Source of the DNA: Annulohypoxylon bovei var. microspora
Taxonomy: Eukaryota; Ascomycota; Sordariomycetes; Xylariales; Hypoxylaceae
Direction of reading: 5' to 3'
DNA: 64,000 nucleotides
Assembly (NCBI GenBank): GCA_022836615.1
Contig: MU405215.1
Span: 1 to 64,000 of the forward strand
Position 1 is the first letter of the stretch; each line of letters opens with the position of its first letter. This document shows positions 11,701 to 23,678 of the stretch, one piece after another. Position numbers and translations under genes: made by a program. The notes beneath the pieces were generated by a model. That model worked only from the letters and a program-made list of their open reading frames with translations. It had not been told where the DNA came from and did no database searches.

Positions 11701-12680
11701 AGCAACGTGTCCGACCAAAGCGACGACGAGCGTAAATAGAAGTATGCAGTAGGTAAATATCGAGGCGAACGACAGGCAAGGAAGCACTCCGACACGGCAT
11801 GATCCAGCTTGTTGTACGTCCGGAAGTTCCGGACACACGGCCGGGCAGTCAACACACGAACATCGGAAATTCGGATCTTCGTCGTTACACTTCTTCGGCT
11901 TCATATCCTTTGGTGCCATGCTAGGTTCGGAATACTCTGGGGGAAAGTTGATCTGAAAAGGAGACCCGATGAGTTTCTCATCGCCAAGGAACTTTAGAAG
12001 TTGAGAGTAGTTCTTCGCGCCGCCACCGATGAAGTCCATAGCCTTAGAGTTAGAGGCGCCAAACTTGACCTCCTTACAGCTATCATAGAAACCCTCGCCA
12101 TAGTCTTTAGATATTAACTGGTCCACCTCGGAGACTAAGGTCTTCCCACCCTTCTCGACGGTTTTTGTTACGTTGACAAACAAGGATTGGTCCGGGGAGC
12201 AGGTAAAGGAGCAAAACAAGTTGTAGAAGTTTTCCTTGCAGGCGGGACAGGATCCGATAATCTGATTAGGGGTGGATAGCTCGGACTTGAGTGCATCGAG
12301 CTACATGAATGTCAGCGGGTGGTGGTGTAGGCATAAGCCATATCTAAAGAGTCACATAATAGTCGTATATGATATCTATTGAAATATGTCGCGACATAAG
12401 AGAGTGAAATCAAACGCACCTGTTCGGCATTACAGCAGACCTTACTATCCTTCCATTTCGGACCGCATACAGCTTCGATCTCCTTTGCAAATTCCGGATC
12501 GGGAGTGGCAGCTAGTTCGTTATCAACACATGGTACTTGCTTGCCAAAGAAGCTCTTCTTTCCGCAATGGCCTCGCATAGCGCAACGTCCAGCTTCATGT
12601 TTAGGTGTGTAGAGATCGTCTGCCGCAACGCTGCTGACTAGCAGCAAAGCGCCGGCTACGAGATTGGATATTCGAGCCAT
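8755..12680 (-). CDS. NCR1: NPC1/Ncr1 family sterol transporter, vacuolar membrane
   Basis: Moves sterols from the vacuole/lysosome lumen into the limiting membrane. Two exons, 12420-12680 and 8755-12300 on the minus strand, give 1268 residues (yeast Ncr1 has about 1170, human NPC1 1278). The phase-0 intron of 119 nt joins CCNAEQ to LDALKSELSTPNQIIGSCPAC. A signal peptide (MARISNLVAGALLLVSSVAA) leads into the Cys-rich sterol-binding domain, where paired cysteines are kept (CAMRGHCGKK, CSFTCSPDQS, CSCVDCPAVCPE). A membrane segment near residue 270 is followed by a luminal loop, the sterol-sensing domain (from about residue 580, TIIVISYIVMFFYASLALG, then GVDNIFLIVHEFERV) and a Patched-like second half with IICVGIAVEFCAHIARAF. 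The acidic tail DESDSDDDDE ends the protein. Nothing looks broken. Confidence 0.95.
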
Positions 12681-13726
12681 GACGATGCTCTACTGTTCTA
12701 TGTGATACAGTAGTAGCACCATGGGCAGATGGCAGTTCAATATGAGGATGCCTAGGTGAGTACGAATTGATGAAAAGGTTAACTTCTTTACGAAGTTTGA
12801 TGATGGTGTCGGTAGGTCGGTAGGTAGTGATGAGCTGCTGCAAGTTCCTAGGACGGTAAGTGCTTTCCCCGGAATGGCAAGTGTGTCGCATGAGTTGTCC
12901 TGCGTCATCAAATCCTGGTCCCGTGCGACCTACTCGGTCCTTTGCATTGGGCGTTCTTGGCGTGGATGCCAAGTCATCCACAATAAACCTTTCCTGCCCC
13001 TTGAAAGTTACTGTATTCGTATTATGTAGCTCGAGCTTTGGATTTTCGCGGAGTTTAGCCGCTAGCTACAAACGTAAACTCGGTGTTGTTTCAACATTCA
13101 TGTTGACCTTCCTGCATTCCTTTGACCATGCGCCACTCGCAAAATCTAGCAAAAGTTTACACGGTACATGAATGGCCTTTTCCTGCTTGCACCTAACGTC
13201 TGCTTTACAGTTTCGATGTAAATCCCACGGATATAAAGTAAACCTGGAGCTTGGTTTGTCGTGGATTTTAACACGGAGGTCATTCAGACTGTCCCGTTGA
13301 TCTTCGAATAGAGCTCGCTCTTCTGGGAGCTGATCTAGTTGAAGAATATCTTCAGTCCAAAACTCCAGCTTGAAGAATTGAACGAAGAGTCCAAAAATCG
13401 AGTTTGTGATTTCGAACTCGCACCGTCCTCGTTGTATCTTGAAAGGCTGTGGGAACTCTTCACTACAATCATCATCTGCGTCATCCCTCGCTTTCAGTTG
13501 AGTTACTGTATCAGATATGTACCTATCCAGGGGTTGGGTTCATGATTCGTAAGGTAGAACATCAATCAAGTACGGCATTTCAACTCTGATTAGTGAATCG
13601 GTATTTGACAATATCTTAAGGCATAATCTTTAATGTTTATTTTATTCTCAGTGCCGGGGTATGCTATAATTGTCCCCTATTTTATCATTCCATTCTGTGC
13701 CATTCCCATTCATACAAACACCACTC
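12681..13726. other. Intergenic region between NCR1 and the flavoprotein gene
   Basis: About 1 kb with short overlapping frames only. It probably holds the NCR1 promoter and the 3' end of the flavoprotein gene transcript. Confidence 0.45.
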
Positions 13727-15712
13727 TTAATACTCAAAGCTCTCATACGCCACCTCCTCGCCCTCCGTCCACTTCAACAAAAGCCTCATCATCTCGGGTC
13801 CGGTACAACAGTAAAACCTCCTCCTCCCCTTCTCCCCCTGCGCCAGCACATCCCCACTCTCCATCCTCCTCTCCAGCACCCGCGCACCCAGCCCCTGAAC
13901 CGTCCTCGCCAAAGCCATTTCATCGTCGTTAATCCCACCCGTGATGAAAAGCCTCGTAACCTCCCCCAACCCGTCGATCCTCCCCAGCACATCCACGGCC
14001 AGCGGCAGATCCTCCGCCTTCAGGCTCCATAGCACCCTAAGCCCCGTCCCGTGGCCGACAGCCCGCAGCACGCCCTCGGCCTGGGCCATCAGCGGCGTGA
14101 CCCCCACGCCCGCCGCCACAACCACGCTCACGCTCACGCCACTCCCAGCCCCCTCCCCCTCCCCTCCTGCAGGCATCCGAAACCCGTCCGCGCCACCGAA
14201 TCCCAGTACCGGGATCTCCAGCTTCGTTCTCATATCCCAGCGCTCCAAAAACCGCGTAACCGGCCCGTGTCTTCGAACCGTGATCTCGACCTCAGGCCGC
14301 ACGTCCCCCCGCACAAACCCATCACCGTCCACCGCGCCCGGGTCCAGCGGCCTGCTGACCGTAAACGTGCGCACGAAATCGTCGTTCAGGCTCTGCGGGT
14401 CGTCGTCGCGCATGTGCGCGTACCCCCTATCGAGCTGGTCCGCGAAGTCGAGCGTGACGTGGTGACCGGGCCGCCACGCCCTCAGCCGCCCCGCCTGCTT
14501 GTTCCGCGCGAGCCTGAACACGTAGCGCGAGATGGACGGCGTGATGACCCTTCGGTCCACCAGCGTCGCGATGCCGACCCCGGCGTCCGAGTCCCCCGCC
14601 GCGGCGCCGGTGTCGGGTTGCTCGGCGGCAAGTTTACGGATGGCGGGGTTGTACGGCGAGCGCTCCCCGTGCAGGCCCCGGAACGGCAGCCCCGAACGAA
14701 CGAACCGTGCCTCTGAAACGTCGACTTTCACTACCAGTTTCGCGCGCGGCATGACATCGGTTGCCTTCTCACCAACTAGTATCGTTGTGCGTCCCGTCAC
14801 ATATACCACATCGCCGGTGTCAAAATCCGGGAATACGAGCCCGGCATACGGGTCCTGCTGCAGATTGCCCAGGGTCTGGTAGAGCCTGTTGCCGGAGTAC
14901 TCGGGGTACACGATGCTCAGACCTCCGTGCTCCTCGTCCTCGTTGCGCAGGACCCTAACAAAGCCCGGGGCCCCGCCGCGGTGGTTCGCGTCCATGCTAC
15001 TAGAGCCGTGCTTGCTAGCGATGAAAAACAAATCCGCCTTCTGAATAACATCGATCGCATCCCTCGGTAGCGGAATGCCCGTTCCTTCGCTCACAAGCCG
15101 GGGCTTTGGGGTATGGGGAACGATTTGTTTCATATTCAGGTACTTCGGGCAGTTCCCCAGGCTCTCTTCTACCTGGAACACCATCTGCAGGTCCACGACC
15201 CCGGGCCGCGTCCTCGTCACCGAGCCGGCGACCATACGCCCGGCAAGCTTAACGCGGTCGCGCGTCTCCAGGTCGATCGACAAGCCCGAGATGATCATCC
15301 CGTCTTCGGGGCCGACAACCAAATCATCGACGACGCCCCTCTCGCCATCCCCTTCTTTCCACGTTTCCCATTCGTTCTCATCCTTCTCGTCTCCGTCTCC
15401 TTCTATAGGAATCTCAAACAGCCCCCTAAGCACAGGATCAAACCTAACATCCGCGCTAGCCCTCACGCCCAACACACCCCTCGCAATCGGCCTACAGAAC
15501 CCCTTCTCCCCACCCCAAACCGTAGCCCACGGCCTGCCCCTCCGATCCAGCGCCCCGAAGGCCACGAGCGGGGACTCCGCAACGCGGTATCCAAGCTGCG
15601 GCGGTAGGCCGTGGTGTGTGGGGTTGCCGCGCTGCGAGACGTGGAGGAGGTGGTGCATGGCCCGCTCGCCGGGGTGCCATTGCGAGTCAGGTTTTACATG
15701 CTGTGCTATCAT
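13727..15712 (-). CDS. Flavoprotein: PNPOx-like FMN-binding barrel fused to a ferredoxin-reductase-like FAD/NAD module
   Basis: A single exon of 661 codons beginning with ATG at 15712. Residues about 45-390 resemble the pyridoxamine-phosphate-oxidase-like split barrel (ADLFFIASKHGSSSMDANHRGG, then NRLYQTLGNL and GLVFPDF), preceded by a less conserved half. From about 395 the chain becomes a ferredoxin-reductase-type module: an FAD motif of the RxYS class (VRTFTVSRP), then a pyridine-nucleotide site AAGVGVTPLMAQ, and FYCCTGPEMM near the end. Relatives often carry a plant-type 2Fe-2S domain after this; here the protein stops at EEVAYESFEY, so it is absent. The likely role is NAD(P)H-dependent electron transfer, substrate unknown. 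Coding DNA is much more GC-rich than its surroundings. Confidence 0.8.
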   Translation of the reverse strand: MIAQHVKPDSQWHPGERAMHHLLHVSQRGNPTHHGLPPQLGYRVAESPLVAFGALDRRGRPWATVWGGEKGFCRPIARGVLGVRASADVRFDPVLRGLFEIPIEGDGDEKDENEWETWKEGDGERGVVDDLVVGPEDGMIISGLSIDLETRDRVKLAGRMVAGSVTRTRPGVVDLQMVFQVEESLGNCPKYLNMKQIVPHTPKPRLVSEGTGIPLPRDAIDVIQKADLFFIASKHGSSSMDANHRGGAPGFVRVLRNEDEEHGGLSIVYPEYSGNRLYQTLGNLQQDPYAGLVFPDFDTGDVVYVTGRTTILVGEKATDVMPRAKLVVKVDVSEARFVRSGLPFRGLHGERSPYNPAIRKLAAEQPDTGAAAGDSDAGVGIATLVDRRVITPSISRYVFRLARNKQAGRLRAWRPGHHVTLDFADQLDRGYAHMRDDDPQSLNDDFVRTFTVSRPLDPGAVDGDGFVRGDVRPEVEITVRRHGPVTRFLERWDMRTKLEIPVLGFGGADGFRMPAGGEGEGAGSGVSVSVVVAAGVGVTPLMAQAEGVLRAVGHGTGLRVLWSLKAEDLPLAVDVLGRIDGLGEVTRLFITGGINDDEMALARTVQGLGARVLERRMESGDVLAQGEKGRRRFYCCTGPEMMRLLLKWTEGEEVAYESFEY

Positions 15713-16466
15713 TTCGGACCAATTTTTGTCTGCTCAGTTAAGTGATTTCTGCCCTCCACACCTAAGTAGGTAGGTATCGGTGTAGCGATAAATATTCGAA
15801 GGTAAGGTCAAGTCTAAACTCACGGCTTACACCAATTTATCTCGAGGTTGCTCTCATCGTGGACGGAGCCATCTAGGTTACCATGCTTCTTACATACCTG
15901 CGAAACGGCCGTGCTAATCACACCCATCTTGGGGTGAATTTTTATACGAGCCATCAACTCATAGGAACTTCCACGTAGCATTGATTAGTGATGGCCACCC
16001 TGGATGACAACATGACGTTCTTTGATGGAGTTATGACAAATCACGAAGGGCGCGCCGAGGAGTGGACTTCCAAACCCCGGATGCGCTTTAGTAATAACAT
16101 ATGTAACTCCCTTAGCTTAGTTCAAAGAAGAAAACCTATCACCATAATACTTCGAAGTCTTATTAGGGGAATCGACATTAGAAAGCCGAAGAATATCCGT
16201 GGTCCTAAATTTGACAGCTGTAAATAGGTGCTGCCGAATGTCAGCCAATATAATAAATACATCAGAGTTTCATTAAGGAAAAACCATCGGATTTGCCGTC
16301 AAACGCCGTCATGTCCGGATGCTAAATCAGACGGCCTTGTAGATTCTTTTGAACCTATTCATGCCACCTCGATCGTAACTAAGCACAACGCCATCGCTAC
16401 CTCCGATATTATAATATCCACCTAACCCCCTCTCCTTACGTAACAACCATCATTCAATACAGAACA
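15713..16466. other. Intergenic region without a supported gene
   Basis: Two adjoining short frames at 15988-16425 show no family resemblance. The side next to 15712 is the presumed promoter of the flavoprotein gene. Confidence 0.45.
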
Positions 16467-18345
16467 CTAGTATCTCGGATATCCGCGTTGTGCCTCCATA
16501 TCACTGCTATAATTATAGCCCTGCCCTCCGTTTCTCTGGCTCGAAGGTGTTCCAGGGCGCTGCCCGTAGTACGCATCCGGCTGTCGAGGTGGCATCGGAG
16601 CCGTCATGTTTCGCTGAGGTGGCATTCTCTGCGCAGGGGGCATGGGGTTCGTAATACTACGAGGGGGGGGATAAGGCTGACCATTCGGGCCATAGGCTGG
16701 GCCAACGGAAGGAGGGCCGCGGTTCGAGTAAGTTGACGGTGCTGGGCTAGAGCGACCAGTTATCTGGTTAGCCGGGCGGGGAGGCATAGGCCGATTATAG
16801 TTCTCCATAGGGGGCGGTGAGCGTAACCCTTCCGATGCAGAATATGTTGACGGACTCGCAGTATAACCGCCACCAAAACCATTCCCGCTAGTCTGTAGAC
16901 GGTTGGGTCCGGGACCTGCAGGGCCGGGACCAAAGCTCCTAATCGAAGCTGCGGTTCCCGGTCGTTGGGGAGGCTGATAGTCGCTGAGGTCGATTTGTGG
17001 TAGAGATGGCGCTGGAGACGCCGATCGATCAAAGCCCATACCGGCAGCCCCGGGGATCAAAGGAGCACGAGAAGAGAAACTGGAAGCAGACGCGTTCGTC
17101 GTCGTTGTGTTCTGTCGGCTGGCTCCCGGTCGTTTCTGATCCCATGAGTTGAGCTCAATGCTGTGCGAAGAGCCTGGTCTTGAGCTATATGGTGGCAAGG
17201 TGGCCATCGTATCGTTACGGTTAAGCATAGGCATATCAGGGAGTTTATCATCACTGTCGGCATCCATGAAAGTTGGTAGAGTTGCCTGTCGCCCAACCGG
17301 TGTTTTTTCGCCAGTTTTCTTCGCGGCCGTAACCTCCGCCTTCATTCGGTTTCGCTCCTCTTTTGCGATAGCCTTGTTGACTTTAATTGTGACGATCCTC
17401 GTCAATCTTTTGTTGACCTTCCGTTCGCAGTAGCCGTGAAGACCGCCATCCTGTCGGGGGATATAATGCCAAAGGAAGAATACATAGAACAAGGCCGCGA
17501 TGAGCAGGAACAAGACAGAAAAGACCCAAATAACCAAGGTAAACACCATACCCGATAGGATCACTACCTGCTGCTTGTTTTCGTCGGCAAGGTGCTGGAG
17601 TTTACTATAGAAGGTCCCGAGCGTGCTCTGCACCGAGGAGACATCGGTCGGAATGAGTTCCGAGTTGTAGACGGAATACAAGGTCAAGGCGTTGATAACT
17701 TGACGCGGCCCAGAACAGAAGATAACTCGGATCCAAGCTAAGACCAGGTCAGTGGTAAGATTCTCAAGCTCCGCTCATCAAAGTTGACACTCACCTTGAA
17801 AACTGAAGTATGTGAAGAGCGCAACATATTCAGCACCTTTCTTAGACTTAGTTAATTCGGCGAAAACGAGGAAGCGCCTCCATCCCTGACCCTGCCCAAC
17901 CCGAACGCTCTCCAGGCGCACGGCCAGATTGTCAAGGTAGCATTCGGCTACGCTGCCTCGCTTCATCACTCTCATTGCTCGTAGATGCTCAAATCCCAGG
18001 TTAATGAATGAGGCAATGATGCAGATTGAGAAGATCCATTTCGAAACATCAAATGGAACAAGTTGGGTAGGCGCAATAGTACCGGACCAGGTGTTAAAGG
18101 CTAGCAAATTGATTGCAGTAAAGGTATCGACGCCGTAGACGGCTAAGGATATAAGAAGAGAAAAGTAAAGATAGCCGTAAGCGAAAGGAGCGAAACAAGA
18201 TGATGACTTGAAATCTCTGAGACTCTAAAGCACATTGTTAGCATCACATGAAGCCGGTCGGCGTACGTGCTTAAAGGTAACCTACGATGGCATCCCACTT
18301 CTGTTCGGGTCGAATTTCGACCGTCTTTCGACCTAAGCAACCCAT
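16467..18345 (-). CDS. KCH-family potassium channel (Kch1/Prm6-like), plasma membrane
   Basis: Fungal-specific family linked in yeast to low-affinity potassium entry and calcium-dependent responses. Three exons on the minus strand, 18286-18345, 17795-18224 and 16467-17737, give 586 residues with phases in agreement. The start MGCLGRKTVEIRPEQKWD and the following SLRDFKSSSCFAPFAYGYLY match the family's N terminus (QKWD, F..D..S). Membrane segments follow: FSLLISLAVYGVDTFTAINLLAF, WIFSICIIASFINLGFEHL, then the conserved WIRVIFCSGPRQVINALTLYS, and a long hydrophobic stretch VVILSGMVFTLVIWVFSVLF. The last 300 residues are cytosolic-looking, rich in Pro, Ser, Gly and Arg, without a fold; the membrane part is the diagnostic half. 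Confidence 0.88.
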
Positions 18346-20834
18346 CTTGCTCGATGGGAATCTATCACCGCGAGAACCTGCCTATCCAAGCAAGCGACTA
18401 ACACGGCCAAGAAGAAAGGGGTATCAAAATATTGCCAATTGGAAAGATTGGCTTCGAAGAAGAGGATGGAAATGAATGTAATCGCAGTCGTGAATCCCCT
18501 TCGTTTGTATTCGTTGTGGTTGTCAGTCAATGATCAATTGTTGAAGCGGACCCGCCGTTTTGCACAGTCGTCGTCCCTCGCCCGCGAAGTATTCGACCGC
18601 GCTCTCAAATTGAATAGAGAGCAAAGACTGGCAATGCGCTGAAAAAAGACTTGAGAAGAGAAGGGATTCCCAGAAGGGGATCGTAATGAGAGACAAAAAA
18701 ACGTCGTCCTAAACTAGGAGACGATGGAAACAGTGCCTGTCAAACAATGACAGGTCTCGGTACACTAGGTAATAGAAAAGACATGCCAGACAGGCTAGTG
18801 GATTTGCGAAGAAAGGCGAAATGCGGGAAGCCGCGCTATTGCGGTATCATTGCAGCCAGAGGCTATTCTTGGGGCTATTCTTGGACGTTGGTATTTTGAT
18901 CGCCGCAATAAGCTTTTCCCGCCGGATGGTCTTGGTGCCTTTACTTCTTAGTTCTTTTTCGACTGCGTGAGCTGGCAGGCTGGTGAGAGGGTCAAGAAAG
19001 ATGGTCCGAGTGATGTCTCAGATTGTAGGCTCGGTGGAAATCTAGTGACGAAAATCGACGTAAGGGATGAATTGGGGGAGAACGGGGCCAAGTGTTGTCC
19101 AATGTTAGCTGATGTTGACCAGCTTTTGTTTGATCGACCTCTAGGGCACGATATGGGAAGTGCGTGGTTGGAGTGTCAAAAGATCGAATTGGATCAAACG
19201 GGGAATATGTGGGTATTCTATTTGATTGAAGTGAGCGTGAGTGTGCGAGTGTGCGTAGATGATTTAATGAACGAGTGTCGATGTTTTATTATCAATATTT
19301 TCGAAGATGAAAATCGTGACTTCTACTATTTTTGTTGTATGGGATGGAAAGAGTTATTTACTCTTGCGACAGGCTGCGAAAAGGAGAAGAGGGAACCTGG
19401 CGAGGTCTCGGAAGGGGAACGAGGAGACGAGGAAAGTTGGCTTAGACTGGCTGGACTTGCTGGACTGGCTCGATTGGGTTTACGGTTTTGGCGGTTTGAG
19501 ATTGCAGAAACGGGTATGCAGCATTACTAGTACGACAAGGTTCCAAGGTTCCAAGGTTCCTGTATTTCGTACTTCGTACACAATCGTACAATCGTACAAG
19601 ACGCTACAGTTGATCAATCCGGCTGCTGATTGGTCCTCTTTCCACCGTAATGCAAGGTACCGGACGCTAAATTCAGATTAGCGCCGAACCCCTTATGGCT
19701 CCTTCGTGGTTTGAGAATTTGGTGCGGGGGTACCTCTTTTAGCGTATCGAAGGTACTACACCTACCTTATTCGATGGGATGTTGGGCGAAACTGCGGCCA
19801 GTGAGACCTCGACTGCTTGATAAAAATACCTACCCATAGAAATCCTCAACCTAAAAGAAACTCGAAACATCGAAACATAAGAAACACCAAACAAATTAAT
19901 TTCTTAACTTAAATAAGCAAGCGGTTAAGAAAAATCTGTTGTTTCCCGTTACTCACCCGAGATGCATCAGCAAACATGCGCAATATATGTGAATGGAAGC
20001 GATGTTGAAGATTATCATGCATGATCTCCAAGCGTTTAGGCAGCTGGTTAACCGGTTCGAATCCCCTCAGCCAACCGGACGCGGCTAACCCCGAGTTCTC
20101 ATCCGAAATCCGCTTGGCGAAGCGCTTCAGCGATCTACTTCCGTCTCACTACATTGCAAGGCCGACGAATCCTTAAGTTAGATCTACAGGATGCCCGCAG
20201 AATCTCATATTGCCGATTATGTATCGACCAGTGGAAAGGAGAATCCTTCATTCTTGCCTTCACCATGATTTAGTTTTCTTCGTTAGCCTTCTCCTGAAGT
20301 AAAATAGCAGTCGGTGCGATCCGCGCGGAACTCGCAACGAATGATATATTATATCGGTATTATTGATCTTATATCAAGCGCATAAAGGTATAGTAGAAGA
20401 GCTGTCTTATCCTTATTATGCGTACCGGCAGCTGGCAGATCGCGAGCTAAGAGGTGAGCAGCAGAGTTCACACTCATTTCTACGACTATGAAGAGTCAAG
20501 TTGCCACGCAAAACTAGACCTGTTTTCTAGCTTGGCTGACTGACGTGGGAAATGAAAGAATGAGCAAGTGGATACAAGTGGAATACGCTGTATGTAGTGA
20601 GTTGAATTAGGTAGTCCGAGTATTCTGGACGAATCTGTCTTTGGAATGTCGTCCTATCCCTTGTGCGGTTATGAGGAACAAAGCCATTGAAAAATGTGAA
20701 CATTCCAGAAGAGCTCTTCGGCACACATTCATATTCTGATTAAGCTTTCCAAAGTCCAATTTGATACATTCATCCTCAACAATTACTCTTCATCTTCGGG
20801 TTATTTAGTGTTTTTTTAAACACTCGTCGTCACA
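18346..20834. other. 2.5-kb intergenic region
   Basis: Shared upstream DNA of the divergent KCH and pseudokinase genes. A 187-codon frame at 18967-19530 opens only with GTG, has no family resemblance and is not accepted. A triple aaggttcc repeat lies at about 19537-19561. Confidence 0.45.
19537..19561. repeat. Short tandem repeat, unit aaggttcc
   Basis: Three adjoining copies, followed by a cgtacttcgtacacaatcgtac-type stretch. A minor microsatellite between genes. Confidence 0.6.
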
Positions 20835-22295
20835 ATGACTCACGAAGGACCCTATGATGGGCTCTCAGAAGCTATTAAATATGACTTCCTCACTGAGCTT
20901 TCACCGGGAGTCTGGAAGATCTGCCGCCAGGAAGACAGGATAGAATATCTTGCCCATGATATCACTGACGATTTGGCCGAAGACCCGTCTAACCTCGTGG
21001 ATCGCAAACCGACTAAGTTGCTGCGCCTACTAGTCTCGGAGAAAACCAGCATCATGGCGCCGCTCTTAGAAATATTGAAACACGATAATTTGGTCTCTTT
21101 GGTAGATATATTTACGCTTCAGAGATCCAATGCTGGGGGCAAACCCACCGGTCGACAATATGCTGTCTGGGATTTCTGTGATGCCGGAAACCTAGGAAAC
21201 CTACTCGTCTTGGAACAAAGAGCCTGGAAGCAGTCTAATCCGATCGATGATGAGGAATGGGATGAGTCTGATGACGGTCCTAATGAAGAGTTGGATGATT
21301 GGATTTTCAATGGCATAATGATGAAAGATGACCTGAAGAGAATGAAAGACGATAACTCATTCTTGCCAGAATCTTTATGTTGGCATGTACTCACTTCGGT
21401 CCTCAGAGCCATAGCCTGGCTGCACGACGGTACCCTACAATATAAATCGGATACTAGTACTGGAGTGAAATTCGTCCCGAATGTAGACTGGTCACCTATT
21501 CTGCACCGCAATATCACCCCCGAGAATATATTCCTCATGCATCCTAAGCGCAACGAGTGGTACGGCACCTGCAAGTTAGGTAATTACGGCAGCGTATTCG
21601 TATCTGGTCACCACAATGCACACCCGCAAACGCCTGCACAGCGACGGGCTCGAAGCAAAGCCTTGGTTCCGACTATAGACCAAGAGTTCGAACCACTCAG
21701 TGAGCTTATCCAGCTAGATGAGGAATTCGATTATACGTATCCTCAGCAGGTAAGTCTATGAACCTTCTCCCCCTTTTCCCCTCGACACAGATATTGACCA
21801 TTTTTCCAGCCGAACCAGCCCTACACCAAGATCAACGAACTGAGGGCGGTTGGGGAAATCCTGCAAGCGATGATGGTACCTCCTATCAGCGAGTACGGCC
21901 ACGTCGATATGATGCGTGAGCAGTCAGTGCAGGAGAACATCGCATCTTTGAATTACTCACATACGCTAAAGAATATGGCGGTATGGCTGATGGACTTGAA
22001 TCCGGACCAGAAGGACGAAGAAGGAAAGTACATGTGGAGCGAACGAGGCCGGCAGTATCTGGCCACTCTCGCTTGCACCCAAGGACAACGTGCGTATCAG
22101 GAGTGGCTAAGTTCCGACCATCCAGAAGCTGGAAAGATGGTCTCTCTCCAGTCCGAGGTATACAAACAAGCACTCGAAGACGATGCAGAGACGGCGCAAG
22201 AGTACTACGCATCGAAGGCTGTTGATGACCTCCTGCAGAAACAAGATGATCTATTTGAGGTATTTTACGCGACACCTCAGAAGGGAGAGAGTTGA
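20835..22295 (+). CDS. Protein-kinase-like protein lacking catalytic residues (pseudokinase)
   Basis: Two exons, 20835-21749 and 21810-22295, give 466 residues; the 60-nt intron has donor GTAAGT and acceptor TTCCAG. The chain follows a kinase fold: KHDNLVSLVDIF (alphaC/beta4 region, about 82-93), the hinge-like YAVWDFCDAGNLGNLL (109-124), a helix before the catalytic loop (LCWHVLTSVLRAIAWLHDG), then the loop itself as LHRNITPEN at 223-231 and the metal-binding site as KLGNYGSVF at 247-255. Active kinases have HRD and DFG, so both catalytic aspartates are asparagine here and the loop lysine is threonine. No glycine-rich loop is evident near the N terminus, and an acidic insert (DDEEWDESDDGPNEELDD) interrupts the middle. 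Probably a scaffold or regulator; the partner is unknown. Confidence 0.75.
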
Positions 22296-23678
22296 TATCT
22301 AGATTATACATAATACGTAGGTGACTTCTACTACAATCAGAGTCACTTCGGCGCACCATGTCTTGGGAGTAAAGCCCCAGTCAAATTTAGCAAACGTTAT
22401 GTTGTAACGTATTCTTCGACAGGGACACATCTGTGGTGGCTCTAAAAGAGACTTAATAACGTTGGAGCTATTTTCTATTGGAATTAATAAGAGTAGTTGG
22501 TGGTCATTCACCATTTCCAAGTCTATTTAGTATATTCAAAGTGAATTCATTTACAACAGGCCTCTATAATATGTTCCCAGATCACCTTTCCAAACTTGTC
22601 CATCCTTCCACAGCAAAATAATGTGTGTTTTTGTAAGGCTGTTTTAGATTTCCTCGAGGGTAAATTGAAGTTCTCTCGGTCTATTGGGGTAGGGACTCTT
22701 AGTACTACCACCGAAGCCTTTCCAAGTTTTGTTATCTGCTATGAGGCTTACGATTAATTAACTTGTAGCTATGCAACTGCGTATGCTTCTACTCGTCGAA
22801 CAGTCGAAGACTTAACATGAGTTTCATATGAATTACCAGTGACATACCCGTCCTTTAACCCTTATCTAGGGCTGTCAAGCCACGAATGCAGTGATTGGAA
22901 GTCGACGTCATAAAGCAGTCAATATGTGAACTGGGCTGCATTTCTCATCCAAATCCGTAAAGATCCTCGATCCTCGATCGTTACTCTAGCCTTCCCCCGA
23001 ATCTTGAAATGTCAACTGGGACTAGTTACCTAAAGCAAGAGAATAAATGGTTCCTACCCCTTCCCCTTTTCGAAGAACTAAACCAATTATCGTCGTTAGT
23101 GCCTTACCGACGAAGAACGGTTCTCGCAAGATATCGTCCTTTCCGATTCTGGCGCAACCGGCGCCAGTTTAGCGACTTCCGGCGCGAGGACCGGCGTTAG
23201 CGCTATGGGGCAAGCCAATCTTATCTTATCGCTGGAACCATTCAGGCGGACGAGAAAAGCCCAGCGCTCGGACCATGCAAGTCATTAAATCCCCCCTGAC
23301 TAACTACCTACAGATCAAGAGACCGAACCCTCGACGTCACATCAACTTTCGTAGCTTACAAACTCTCGCCTCTTCCCTCTCTCTCCGTCTTCCGACGATA
23401 TCATGACAACCGTGATAAAGTGAAGGCACGTCGCTCTGTCAAAAGTTCGAATGTACGGACGACCTAAAGGGGAAAAGAGAAAAGAAAAGGACCAGTCGTT
23501 GCAGTCGATGCGAAGCCCTGGGTAAACATACACGGCGCGCCGTCGTCAGGGTTCCAGCGTCCGCCAACGGCCAACCCCTTTCGAACTTACGAACCACCTC
23601 GTGTATATTTCTAGTCGACACTTTACGCAGCGGACCAGCTTCACACGTACCCTCCGACGACGACAACACACCACCACC
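22296..23678. other. Intergenic region without a supported gene
   Basis: Short frames only. A gcgcaaccggcgccagtttagcgacttccggcgcgagga stretch near 23150-23190 is rich in GGCGCC-like palindromes. The last 300 bases are the presumed promoter of the gene at 23679. Confidence 0.4.

Noticed and set aside
13789..14882. Several + strand frames over the flavoprotein gene
   Set aside because: They are antisense shadows of GC-rich codons; the minus-strand frame has recognisable FAD and NAD motifs.
18967..19530. 187-codon + strand frame upstream of the KCH gene
   Set aside because: Opens with GTG only, no family resemblance, repetitive Trp/Leu/Gly end, and lies in the presumed promoter.
20040..20085. 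ggttcgaatccc string resembling a tRNA T loop
   Set aside because: The flanking bases do not form the five-pair T stem and no other tRNA arm can be drawn.
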